Part shown: positions 54,319-62,252 of the stretch, piece by piece
Layout: the number at the start of each line of letters is the position of its first letter
Position numbering within the stretch: the first letter of the stretch is position 1
Assembly: GCA_007693745.1 (NCBI GenBank)
Contig: REDA01000054.1
Location: 1 to 64,000 of the forward strand
DNA length: 64,000 nucleotides
Direction: 5' to 3'
Origin: Balneolaceae bacterium
GTDB taxonomy: Bacteria > Bacteroidota > Rhodothermia > Balneolales > Balneolaceae
Made by a program: the position numbers and the translations under genes
The notes under the pieces: generated by a model
Told to the model about the DNA's origin: nothing
What the model saw: the letters and a program-made list of their open reading frames with translations, nothing else
The model's database searches: none

Positions 54319-54839
54319 ACTTCTCCGTTAGTTATCTCAACCGGCTCATTATTATCCTTATTATCCTTCTGATTCAGAAGGGCATCCCGGATGAAAAGCA
54401 CCGCGTAGAAAAGAATCAGAATTCCACTCAGGGGGAGCACACTGTAAACATATGCCAGTTTCACCTGCAGTGCTGCAGAGACCTGATTGAGTTCCCATGT
54501 GAGCTGAACCAGATAGGAGCCGCCAATCACCAGTACAAGCAGTGCGAAAAGGGCAATCAGCGAGTGTATAAAAAGCATCAGCCACACCCGGTTTCTTCCG
54601 GTTGCCCTTGAAGAGAAATAATCGAATGCCAGGTGCAGATTCATCCGGTATGCATATGCAGAGCCCAGAAGGCCGATCCAGATCAGCAGAAAGCGTGCGA
54701 GTTCCTCGGTGAAAGAACTTGCAGAACCCAGCAGGTATCGGGTGGCAACCTGCCAAACCACATCCACAACCAGAATAACCATCAGTATGATCACGGTCCA
54801 GGAGAGTATCCGGTCAATCGATCGGGCCAGCTTATTCAT
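54315..54839 (-). CDS. dctQ: TRAP transporter small permease (DctQ)
   Basis: 174 residues from the ATG at 54839, giving MNKLARSIDRIL. A longer open frame upstream overlaps dctP deeply and adds a non-family, basic segment, so the later start is chosen. Four helices are visible (about 13-33, 48-66, 84-108 and 130-150). The family motif VATRYLLGSASSFTEELARFLLIWIGLLGSAYAYR and NLHLAFDYF are present. It overlaps the dctP stop by eight bases and dctM by four. Confidence 0.92.
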   Translation of the reverse strand: MNKLARSIDRILSWTVIILMVILVVDVVWQVATRYLLGSASSFTEELARFLLIWIGLLGSAYAYRMNLHLAFDYFSSRATGRNRVWLMLFIHSLIALFALLVLVIGGSYLVQLTWELNQVSAALQVKLAYVYSVLPLSGILILFYAVLFIRDALLNQKDNKDNNEPVEITNGEV

Positions 54840-55818
54840 GAGCAAGTCTTTGAATTCGTTCAATATACCCGGCCAGTTCATCCGACTCCGCCTTATACTC
54901 CTCATAGAGTGGTGCGAGCAGCTCAATAAAGGGGCCTTTATCAGGAATGATGATTTCGACACCAGCCTCACTCACTTCACTCAGCGCCCGTTCTGTGGCC
55001 TGTTGCCAAAGCACTCTCTGGTAAATTGCAGACTCCTCAGCAGCTCTTCTGAGAATCGCCTGCTGTTCATCTGTGAGGCGGTTCCAGGTACTGAGACTCG
55101 CGTAGAGAATATCCGGCACAGCGGTATGCTCATTGAGTGTGTAGTATCCTACAACCTCATAATGCCGTGAAAGGTGAAGACTCGGGGGGTTATTCTCTGC
55201 GCCATCCACGATTCCCTGCTGAAGCGATGTGTAGATCTCTCCCCAGGAGATGGGTGTGGCTGAACCTCCGAGAAGATTCACCATGCGGATACTTGCCGGA
55301 CTCTCCTGCACCCTGATCTTCAGCCCTTCCAGGTCGCGCGGGTGGTGAACAGCCCGGTCTTTGGTATAAAAACTGCGTGTCCCCGCATCGTAGTAGGTGA
55401 GCCCTACCAACCGGATCCGCTCTCCCTTATCCAGCAGGGACCGCCCCACTTCTCCATCCCACACCCGGTAGCGGTGTTCCTCATCTTCAAATAGAAAAGG
55501 TACGGAGAACACCTTGTAAATCGGATCAAAACCCTCGATCACACTGGAAGAGACTTTGGTGATATCCACACTTCCGATCTGGAGCAGCTCAAGAAGTTCC
55601 CGTTCGGTGCCAAGCTGCTGTGAGGGATAGACATCGATACGCATGGACCCCTCCGAATATTCGGCTGTCCTTTCCGCCATATAGCTCATGGCCAGATGAA
55701 CAGGATGTGAAACATCCAGTCCGTGACCCAGTTTCAGTACGGTTACATCACCACTCTCCCGGCAGGAGGCCAGAAATAACAGAAGCAAACTGAAAAGAGT
55801 ATATTTGATAAGTGTCAT
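54832..55818 (-). CDS. dctP: TRAP transporter substrate-binding lipoprotein (DctP)
   Basis: 328 residues. A lipobox LASC gives C19 as lipid anchor, unusual but not rare for a DctP. Core signatures are HPVHLAMSYMAERTAEYSEG, VYPSQQLGTERELLELLQIG, KVFSVPFLFEDEEHRYRV, and the carboxylate-binding arginine segment GLKIRVQESP followed by SWGEIYTSLQQGIVDGAENNP. This matches DctP proteins for sugar acids. It heads the transport and catabolism genes and lies 62 bases after the cupin gene. Confidence 0.94.
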   Translation of the reverse strand: MTLIKYTLFSLLLLFLASCRESGDVTVLKLGHGLDVSHPVHLAMSYMAERTAEYSEGSMRIDVYPSQQLGTERELLELLQIGSVDITKVSSSVIEGFDPIYKVFSVPFLFEDEEHRYRVWDGEVGRSLLDKGERIRLVGLTYYDAGTRSFYTKDRAVHHPRDLEGLKIRVQESPASIRMVNLLGGSATPISWGEIYTSLQQGIVDGAENNPPSLHLSRHYEVVGYYTLNEHTAVPDILYASLSTWNRLTDEQQAILRRAAEESAIYQRVLWQQATERALSEVSEAGVEIIIPDKGPFIELLAPLYEEYKAESDELAGYIERIQRLAHE

Positions 55819-55880
55819 ATGAGCCTTAAAATTTCTCCGTCTTTTCGACGGATGTAAAGTAATTCACTTCTCATGATTTC

Positions 55881-56390
55881 TCAAACAGATTTGACAGATC
55901 TGTTTCGTTCTTCCAGCCAGAGCTCTGCCTCCCGGCTGCCCTCCTGCGGCGACCATTCAGCAAACTCTTTGTCGGCAGCGGCATCATAGGGACCCTTTTT
56001 ACACTCAAAGAGAATGGTATCCGGTTCCCTGACCAGAAACGTATGCCACACACCGGGTTCAATATCGAGTACGCCCGGAAATGGTAAAGCGCTAAGTGGG
56101 TTTACTTCAAGCTGGCTGCCCGAATCATCAAACGTAATAAAAAGAATCGACCCGCGGATCATCACCAGCGATTCCGTAGCATGAGGCAAGGGATGGCGGT
56201 GCGGACGAATATAGGTTCCGGGCTGAAGGAAATTAATCATCCGCTGTACTTCGGCATCCTGCTTCCGGTGAAGGGGAAGGATCATCCGTTTCCTCGGACT
56301 ATTCAGAGAACCCAAAATCCCCTTCTCCAGCAGCTGACCGGTGAGCTGAAACAGGGAACCTTCCACATTGTCAAAAGCCAGCCTGTTCAT
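55881..56390 (-). CDS. WbuC-family cupin
   Basis: 169 residues. A small beta-barrel cupin with the metal motif YIRPHRHPLPHATESLVMI near residue 56 and the second motif VWHTFL near 114. FECKKGPYDAAADKEFAEWSP near the C-terminus is typical of the WbuC group, first named in O-antigen clusters. The catalytic role is not established. Its start overlaps the M20 amidohydrolase stop by four bases, so the two are coupled at the head of the uronate operon. Confidence 0.85.
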   Translation of the reverse strand: MNRLAFDNVEGSLFQLTGQLLEKGILGSLNSPRKRMILPLHRKQDAEVQRMINFLQPGTYIRPHRHPLPHATESLVMIRGSILFITFDDSGSQLEVNPLSALPFPGVLDIEPGVWHTFLVREPDTILFECKKGPYDAAADKEFAEWSPQEGSREAELWLEERNRSVKSV

Positions 56391-57571
56391 ATCGGACGAA
56401 TCAGAATGAGCCCGGCAAGCATGCAGGCTCCGGTAATCAGAGCTTTTTCATCCACATTGTACCGAGGGTGGTGCCAGCTCCAGCGGGAGTCGGCTTCATC
56501 ACTTCCACTTCCGAGAAAGAAAAATGCTCCCGGAAACTCCTGCTGATAGAAGGCGAAATCTTCCCCCGCCATCAGCGGATTTTTCATCGTAATGACCTGT
56601 TCCTCCCCCAGGAGTTCGTGTGCCACTTGAATCAGACGGGTTGTACAGTTCTCATCATTCACAACAGCCGGATATCCCTCATCGAAGTGAAAGGTATAGG
56701 AACCGCCTGCGGCCACGGCTACCCCCTCAAGTATCGCCTCCATTCTTTTTTTTATTTCCCTGGCGGTCTCCATGGAAAAAGCCCGGACTGTTCCCTTCAG
56801 TTTTACACGTTCGGGAATGATGTTGTGAGCCGAACCGCCTTCGATTTTACCGACGGTGAGTACTGCCGGTTCGTTTGGATCTGTGGATCGGCTCACCACC
56901 GTCTGGAATGCAGTCACAGCCTGTGCTGCCATCACAACCGGATCCACACTGTGATGCGGTGCGGCGGCATGCCCACCTTTCCCGATCAGTTCAGCCTCAA
57001 ATTCAACAGTACAGGCCATAAATGCCCCCGGTTTCACGGCTACCTCACCGGGTGTATAGCCGGGGCTGGTATGGAGACCGTAGATCTCATCCACTCCATA
57101 TTTCTGCAGGATCCCGCTCCGGGTGATCATCCGCGCTCCTCCCGGAAGTTTCTCCTCCGCCGGCTGGAAAACCAGAACCACCCGCCCTTCGATCTGATCC
57201 TTCAGGTCACAGAGTATTCGGGCCGCACCCAGCAGGTTGGCCGTATGCGCGTCATGACCGCAGCAGTGAGCAGCACCGGTTTTTTGAGAGGTGAACTCTG
57301 CTTTGATTTCACCCTCCTCTTCCATAGCCAGGGCATCGATATCCGCCCGAAGAGCGATTGTTTTCCCTTGTTTTGATCCCTCAATCAGCGCCACACAACC
57401 GGTTTCGAGCGGTCGCTCCGGCTTCAGACCCATTTTCTCCAGCTCTCTGCAGATAAACTCAGTGGTGTCAAATTCATAAAAACTCACCTCCGGGTTTCTG
57501 TGAAGATGACGACGGACACCGACCATGTAAGAGTGGTGTTCCATCGCTTTTGTTTTGATTGTTTCTATCAT
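56387..57571 (-). CDS. M20 family amidohydrolase (hippurate-hydrolase-like)
   Basis: 394 residues. It likely cleaves an N-acyl or amide bond using two metal ions. Family motifs are HRNPEVSFYEFDT near residue 24, ALRADIDALAMEE near 74, AAHCCGHDAHTANLLGAA with metal-binding Cys and His near 102, VLVFQPAEEKLPGGARMI and the final PLMAGEDFAFYQQEFPGAFFFLG. There is no signal peptide. It is the first gene of the unit leading into the TRAP genes. It might remove N-acyl groups from amino-uronates, but this is speculation. Confidence 0.92.
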   Translation of the reverse strand: MIETIKTKAMEHHSYMVGVRRHLHRNPEVSFYEFDTTEFICRELEKMGLKPERPLETGCVALIEGSKQGKTIALRADIDALAMEEEGEIKAEFTSQKTGAAHCCGHDAHTANLLGAARILCDLKDQIEGRVVLVFQPAEEKLPGGARMITRSGILQKYGVDEIYGLHTSPGYTPGEVAVKPGAFMACTVEFEAELIGKGGHAAAPHHSVDPVVMAAQAVTAFQTVVSRSTDPNEPAVLTVGKIEGGSAHNIIPERVKLKGTVRAFSMETAREIKKRMEAILEGVAVAAGGSYTFHFDEGYPAVVNDENCTTRLIQVAHELLGEEQVITMKNPLMAGEDFAFYQQEFPGAFFFLGSGSDEADSRWSWHHPRYNVDEKALITGACMLAGLILIRPI

Positions 57572-57601
57572 AGATCAGGAATATATCGGGCCGGAATCAG
57601 A

Positions 57602-57630
57602 TTGTTTGAGGTCTTTTTGTATCTTATAAA
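57602..57630 (+). promoter_or_regulatory. Probable promoter of the iron-dependent alcohol dehydrogenase
   Basis: TTGTTT (57602-57607) and TATAAA (57625-57630) are separated by 17 bases, close to a sigma-70 consensus. The start codon follows 31 bases later. The 89-base divergent gap to the M20 gene must also contain the promoter of the uronate operon on minus, which I could not place. Confidence 0.42.
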
Positions 57631-57660
57631 AGAACGAATAATAATCAAAAATCATGAGAC

Positions 57661-58878
57661 ATGAATAGTTTTGAAGTACACATTCCGACACACATCTTTT
57701 TTGGCAAAGAGAAAAAAGCTGCCTTTTTTGATGCAGTCAGCCTAAGGTCAAAACAGCTTTTGCTGGTTATTGGCGGCGGCAGTGTCAGTAAAACGGGGTA
57801 TCTGGATGAAGTGCTGGCTGAGCTGGCTGATCGGGATATCAAAGTGACGCTATTTGAAGGTATAGAGCCCAATCCTGTTGCCCTGACGATTGACAAGGCT
57901 GCTCAGCTTGGCCTGGAAAAAGGGGTGGACGCTGTGCTGGCATTTGGTGGTGGATCCGTGATGGATGCATCCAAGGCGATCGCCGGACTGATCCATGATC
58001 GTGAGAATGAGATATGGCCATTTGTTCTGGGTGAACCCAGGTATAAAACCATGCGGGGTGCTCTGCCCGTTGCAGCGATCCCCACCACAGCGGCTACTGC
58101 TTCTGAGGTGACACCCCATGCCGTGATTTCCAATCCCTCTGTGAAAGGGAAATCACCGGTCAGTTACCCTTTTTTCAAACCCTTTGCTTCCTGGCTGAAC
58201 CCCGCTTTTCACACATCCATTCCTGCAGAGACCACACGCGACGGAGCCTCTGATATTTTTAGTCATGTCATTGAAAACTACCTCCTTGGCGGAAACGACT
58301 CGCCTTTGGCCGACCGTTACAGTGAAGGGGTGATGGAGACCGTCATTGAAACCCTGCCTCTGGCCATTGCAGAGCCCGGGAATGAAGCATATCGCGGGCG
58401 GCTGCTCTGGGCTTCTACCATGGCTCTGAATACAATGCAGGTAGCAGGCAGAGTTCCATCGGTTTTTATCCTTCACAATCTCGAACACGCTTTGAGCGGC
58501 TACAATCATCAGCTGGCTCATGGCCGCGGTCTGGCCATACTCTATCCGGCTTACTTTAAATGGTTAATGGAACGGGACAGGGCGGTGGACCGGCTGGCGC
58601 TTCTGGGTGAAAGGCTGTTTGGCCTCGACCGGAAAAATGATGATGAGACCGCTGCAGAGTTTATTGCGATGTTTGAGCAGTGGCTGCAGGAGAACGGACT
58701 CTGCCATTCCCTGACAGATGTGGATATCCCCGAAGAGGCGTTTGATGAAATTGCAGCGTATGCGATCCGTGTTTATGGGGTCGGAAAACCCCTGAATGCC
58801 TGCGGAGAGATGACTGCGAGCGATATCACAGAGATCTTCAGAATGACACTCAGCCAGGGCCAAGGCGAGCCGGACTAA
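57661..58878 (+). CDS. Iron-containing alcohol dehydrogenase
   Basis: 405 residues, group III ADH of the BDH/YqhD type. NAD(P) binding is marked by GGGSVMDASKAIAG near residue 100. Metal ligands fall in DGASDIFSHVIENYL (Asp, His) and in LHNLEHALSGYNHQLAHGRG (two His). The N-terminal NSFEVHIPTHIFFGKEKK is BDH-like. It reduces aldehydes or oxidises alcohols; the substrate is unknown. It is divergent from the uronate operon across an 89-base gap and could handle a product of it. Confidence 0.92.
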   Translation: MNSFEVHIPTHIFFGKEKKAAFFDAVSLRSKQLLLVIGGGSVSKTGYLDEVLAELADRDIKVTLFEGIEPNPVALTIDKAAQLGLEKGVDAVLAFGGGSVMDASKAIAGLIHDRENEIWPFVLGEPRYKTMRGALPVAAIPTTAATASEVTPHAVISNPSVKGKSPVSYPFFKPFASWLNPAFHTSIPAETTRDGASDIFSHVIENYLLGGNDSPLADRYSEGVMETVIETLPLAIAEPGNEAYRGRLLWASTMALNTMQVAGRVPSVFILHNLEHALSGYNHQLAHGRGLAILYPAYFKWLMERDRAVDRLALLGERLFGLDRKNDDETAAEFIAMFEQWLQENGLCHSLTDVDIPEEAFDEIAAYAIRVYGVGKPLNACGEMTASDITEIFRMTLSQGQGEPD

Positions 58879-59335
58879 GCCTCACCTGAGAGATGTTCAT
58901 TTGCCAGCAGGGCTCAGCCGATGGAAGGGGTATCGTTTTCTGCTGCGGTAAAAGCAACAGGTTTACTGCTTATACACGTGAAGCAGCCACCCGGAGATCC
59001 GATAACCCGGGTGGTTCTTTCCCCTACCTGCCTATCAGGGAGTTGCTTAATCCGCTCTTCACAATTAGGGTATACATTGCGGATTAGGGATGAAAAACAT
59101 CTGCAGATTAGTGCACCATATCCCTCTGTTTCAGAGAGAGACTGATCCAAAATAGATATCCTCCCGATAACCATAGAATCATAACCAAGGGGAGTTTTAA
59201 CAGCCCATGAATCCGGCCCGGATCAAGACCTGGCTCTTTCAGACTTTACTGCTACTTAAAGCCGTTGGGAGAAATACCAAATCATGAGAAAAGAGCTGGC
59301 AAAAGCGGGCAATATACACTCCTGAAACGATCAAG
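58879..59335. other. Intergenic region after the alcohol dehydrogenase
   Basis: 457 bases without a credible gene. The first part holds a terminator-like hairpin (58987-59014, listed separately). Short open frames on both strands here overlap that hairpin and each other and show no family resemblance. The right part must contain the promoter of the porin gene, but no clear consensus was found. Confidence 0.65.
58987..59020 (+). terminator. Terminator-like hairpin after the alcohol dehydrogenase
   Basis: CCACCCGG (58987-58994) pairs perfectly with CCGGGTGG (59007-59014) around a 12-base loop, followed by TTCTTT. It lies about 110 bases after the dehydrogenase stop. Confidence 0.65.
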
Positions 59336-60469
59336 ATGACAATGAAAAAACAATTGCGATATTTCATTCTATTTTTTCTTCTTTCATTCACTGCCCATTC
59401 CGCTGCACTGGCACAAATAAAACTGGACGTTGGCGGTTATATGCAAAACTGGTATATCGCCAACCAGAGCGTCGATGCAGTGGATGCCGTTATTAGTGAC
59501 ATGAATTATACGACCAGGTCGCTCGACACGCAGGGCTTTCGGATCCGAAGAGCCAGGATGACTGCACGGGGCCGGATTGGTGAAAATTTCAGTGCTACCA
59601 CCTGGATTGAGTTAGCCGGAACTACACCATCCCTGCTCGATTTCCATATCGATGCCCATATCAAACCCTGGTTCAACATCCGTATGGGTCAGTTTATGAT
59701 GCCCGGTCAGTCTTATGACACCTCCAGGCTGGTCTCATCCCGATTGATATTTTACGAACGGGCACCTATTACCACACGTTTCTCAAATGTGATGGGATAC
59801 TCGGCATTCCGGGATGTTGGTGCCATGATCTATGGTCAGCATGGCAGACTTTGGTATGGTGTGCATGCCGGAAACGGCGCCGGACGGTTTAATCATGCCG
59901 GTTCTGTGATCACCGAACGAAAAGCCGGGGGCGGACTCTACGGCGCCAGATTCGACCTTGAAGCCATCGATGGCTTCACTATTGGAGCACATGTTGCCAC
60001 CAACCAGCAGAGAGATGTGGTTCAGGCGGGAAGCGGACCCTTTGATATCAACCGCAAATCCTACTCCCTGAGAGCCGCCACCAATGATCTCGGAATCGAG
60101 GGCCTCTTTTCTCAGATTGAATATATGTACCTGACAGCGAATGACGACCGCAGTGGTTTTATCGCTATTGACAGCGGAAAGTATAAACTGCACGGGTTTT
60201 ATGCTGAGCTCGGATACAAACTTACAAGAGAATGGCACATACAGGGCCGGCTTGATGAGATGGTGGAGAAACCAACACAGCTTCACCCAAACCTGATTGC
60301 CACCCGAACACAGATGAACAATTACACCCTGGGGCTCTCCCGATACATATTTATGGACAACCAGGAAATTGTACGCATTCACCTGAATTACTCCTTCGGC
60401 GAGACAGGTCCGGCAGATCTGAACAATTCCATACTCGTGATGGTCTTTCAGCTCAGGTTTATTCCCTGA
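59336..60469 (+). CDS. Phosphate-selective-porin-like outer-membrane protein
   Basis: 377 residues. The signal peptide is cleaved near ALAQ (about residue 26). The mature protein begins VGGYMQNWYI and shows FRIRRARMTARGRIGENFSATTWIELAG, the OprO/OprP-like opening of a 16-strand porin. INPWFNIRMGQFMMP-like FNIRMGQFMMPGQSY and a terminal LRFIP support the barrel. The substrate is not shown; the family name does not prove phosphate. ATG at 59342 is an alternative start. A strong terminator follows. Confidence 0.83.
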   Translation: MTMKKQLRYFILFFLLSFTAHSAALAQIKLDVGGYMQNWYIANQSVDAVDAVISDMNYTTRSLDTQGFRIRRARMTARGRIGENFSATTWIELAGTTPSLLDFHIDAHIKPWFNIRMGQFMMPGQSYDTSRLVSSRLIFYERAPITTRFSNVMGYSAFRDVGAMIYGQHGRLWYGVHAGNGAGRFNHAGSVITERKAGGGLYGARFDLEAIDGFTIGAHVATNQQRDVVQAGSGPFDINRKSYSLRAATNDLGIEGLFSQIEYMYLTANDDRSGFIAIDSGKYKLHGFYAELGYKLTREWHIQGRLDEMVEKPTQLHPNLIATRTQMNNYTLGLSRYIFMDNQEIVRIHLNYSFGETGPADLNNSILVMVFQLRFIP

Positions 60470-60495
60470 AAGACCCTCACTTTTCCCTGATTTTG

Positions 60496-60534
60496 GTGCT
60501 GCCGGCTGTCTCCTGACCGGCAGCACTTTTTTTT
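60496..60534 (+). terminator. Rho-independent terminator after the porin gene
   Basis: GTGCTGCCGG (60496-60505) pairs perfectly over 10 bp with CCGGCAGCAC (60517-60526), followed by eight T. It is 27 bases after the porin stop and is one of the strongest terminators in the window. Confidence 0.93.
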
Positions 60535-60644
60535 GCCCGGGCAAAACGCATTGCACCTCAGCGTAACTTTTCCATCCTGTTCATTCCCTCTTTTTCCGGA
60601 TAAACCGGCCTGCAGAGAGTATCTCGGGAAAAATTACATTTTTA

Positions 60645-60727
60645 GTGGGTTTTTAAAGACTTTTTTTGTCCAACATCTTCGTTTCCGCCTTGATCCTGAA
60701 CAAAATCCCTGGTTTTTCAAAGCTCCC
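60645..60727 (-). mobile_element. MITE-like element, copy 2 (83 bp, internal deletion)
   Basis: Read on minus, it starts GGGAGCTTTGAAAAAC and ends GTCTTTAAAAACCCAC, matching the 16-base ends of copy 1 (25530-25669). The first 45 or so bases match copy 1 closely through ATCAAGGCGGAA. About 50 internal bases are then missing, and the end ACGAAGATGTTGG matches again. TTTTA on both sides (60640-60644 and 60728-60732) repeats the TAAAA flank of copy 1. Confidence 0.65.
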
Positions 60728-60773
60728 TTTTAGTATCTTGAATACGAGTCAGAATTAACTGAAATCATAGACT

Positions 60774-61073
60774 ATGCACTATCTTCTTATATACGATCTT
60801 TCGCCCGACTATCTGGAACGGCGCGGGGAGTTCAGAAACGAACATCTTAAACTTGCCTGGGAAGCCTGTGAAAAGGGAGACCTCGTTCTCGGCGGCGCGC
60901 TACAGGAGCCCGCTGACCAGGCGTATCTGCTCTTCAAGGGGGATACCCCCGAAGCTGCCGAAGCCTTTGCAAAAGCAGACCCCTATGTTGAAAACGGGCT
61001 TATTGTAAACTGGCGGGTCAGGCCTTGGATGACCGTAGTCGGTGAGCTGGCCGAGTCGCCTGTTAAGATCTGA
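60774..61073 (+). CDS. YciI family protein
   Basis: 99 residues. A single YciI-like dimeric alpha-beta domain is visible: MHYLLIYDLSPDYLERRGEFR at the start, HLKLAWEACEKGDLVLGGAL in the middle, and DPYVENGLIVNWRVRPWMTV at the end. The His and Asp positions around D9 and H25 match the proposed catalytic pair of the family. The function is generally unknown. It is a single gene downstream of the second MITE-like element. Confidence 0.88.
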   Translation: MHYLLIYDLSPDYLERRGEFRNEHLKLAWEACEKGDLVLGGALQEPADQAYLLFKGDTPEAAEAFAKADPYVENGLIVNWRVRPWMTVVGELAESPVKI

Positions 61074-61229
61074 AAGAGAGTACATCTCGTTCAGAGTGAC
61101 AGATGGGAGCGGGTTCAAAGCAACAGCAAATTTGCTATCCATAAGGTTTTTTAATTTACGGGAACATAAGTGTTGTGAGAAAAAGCTTGCAATACCCGCT
61201 TCTAAGTACCAGCTGAATAATCATCGCCA

Positions 61230-62012
61230 ATGAAGTCAGTCTCTCCTGAAATACGAACGACCGGAGATGGGTCAACTACACTCTTTTCTGAGCAATTCAG
61301 TCAGCACTATCACAACCCGAATGGTGCTGTGGCTGAAAGTCTGCATCTCTTCTTTGAGACAACGGGCATGATCACAGATATTCAGAACCAGAAGCCCCTG
61401 AGACTCTTTGAAACCGGTTTCGGAACCGGATTGAATCTGCTGCTCTTTGTAAACCTGCTTGAGATCTATGGATATCGCAGCAATGCCCAGTTATACTCAA
61501 TAGAAGCCTGGCCTGTTACTTCAAAAACTGCCCGTCAATTTTCATTTGGGAAACATGAATCCCTGAATCGGTTCAAACCGGTACTAAATAATATTTTTTC
61601 AACGGTCTCGTCTGGCTGGAATCGATTTGAGGTAACTGCAAACTGCACTTTGAATCTTTACATAGGAACACTGGCTGATTTTTTCCTGGATGAAACAGAG
61701 ATCGGGCTCGTCGATTACTTTCTGCACGATCCCTTCTCGCCTGAAGTGAATGCGGAGCTCTGGCAGGCGGAGGTGTTCCGGGAATTTCATTCGATGGCAT
61801 CTTCCCGTGCCGTACTGGGCACATACTGCGCAGCTTCTTCAGCCCGGGCAGCCATGGCTTCAGCCGGTTGGTTTGTAGCCAGGGCACCCGGAGCATTGGG
61901 AAAGAGAGAAATGACACTGGCATCAACCGACCCAAAAAAATTAGATCCCTGGAAAAGAGTGGATGAAAAGAGACTCAGCGAGCGCCTTCTGAGGGGAGAT
62001 TTTAACAGATAG
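61230..62012 (+). CDS. mnmD: tRNA (5-methylaminomethyl-2-thiouridine) methyltransferase MnmD
   Basis: 260 residues. This is the stand-alone version of the N-terminal domain of MnmC, which methylates the wobble uridine intermediate with SAM. Family marks are FSEQFSQHYHNPNGAVAES near residue 20, the SAM loop LFETGFGTGLNLLLFVNL near 60, and DYFLHDPFSPEVNAELWQAEVF near 165. GAVLGTYCAAS-like RAVLGTYCAASSARAAMASAG and KREM complete the pattern. The FAD oxidase half of MnmC is absent, as in many bacteria. Confidence 0.93.
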   Translation: MKSVSPEIRTTGDGSTTLFSEQFSQHYHNPNGAVAESLHLFFETTGMITDIQNQKPLRLFETGFGTGLNLLLFVNLLEIYGYRSNAQLYSIEAWPVTSKTARQFSFGKHESLNRFKPVLNNIFSTVSSGWNRFEVTANCTLNLYIGTLADFFLDETEIGLVDYFLHDPFSPEVNAELWQAEVFREFHSMASSRAVLGTYCAASSARAAMASAGWFVARAPGALGKREMTLASTDPKKLDPWKRVDEKRLSERLLRGDFNR

Positions 62013-62085
62013 AATTCATGACAAACTACAAATGGCTCCGGGAATCTTTTACGGGCGATTCCCTGTTTACATACTGAAAACAAAT

Positions 62086-62119
62086 AACTGTCAGAAGGGC
62101 AGATGGTCTTCTGACAGTT
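62086..62119. other. 12-bp perfect hairpin upstream of the PLP enzyme
   Basis: AACTGTCAGAAG (62086-62097) pairs perfectly with CTTCTGACAGTT (62108-62119) around a 10-base loop. There is no T-tract on the plus side; the minus side is followed by ATTTGTTTT. It lies about 75 bases after mnmD. It may be a terminator for minus-strand readthrough, or a protein-binding palindrome. Confidence 0.55.
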
Positions 62120-62252
62120 CATAAACTTACAGCAGCTGTATATCGTTTGAATTGACCGGAAGAGAACAGTGCTGCCGAATCCTTTCAACACTGTTTTTGA
62201 AACAGAAAACATTAATTCAAATGGTATATTCCATAAAATCATCAGGCAAACC

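Noticed and set aside
54840-54971. Longer dctQ start (44 extra residues)
   Set aside because: The extension lies entirely within dctP in another frame, is basic and serine-rich, and is not part of the DctQ family. ATG at 54839 gives the normal length.
56468-57376. 302-codon plus-strand frame opposite the M20 amidohydrolase
   Set aside because: Antisense of a clear M20 gene. No recognisable motif.
58893-59087. Small protein gene of 64 codons after the alcohol dehydrogenase
   Set aside because: It runs across the terminator-like hairpin, has no ribosome site and no recognisable composition.
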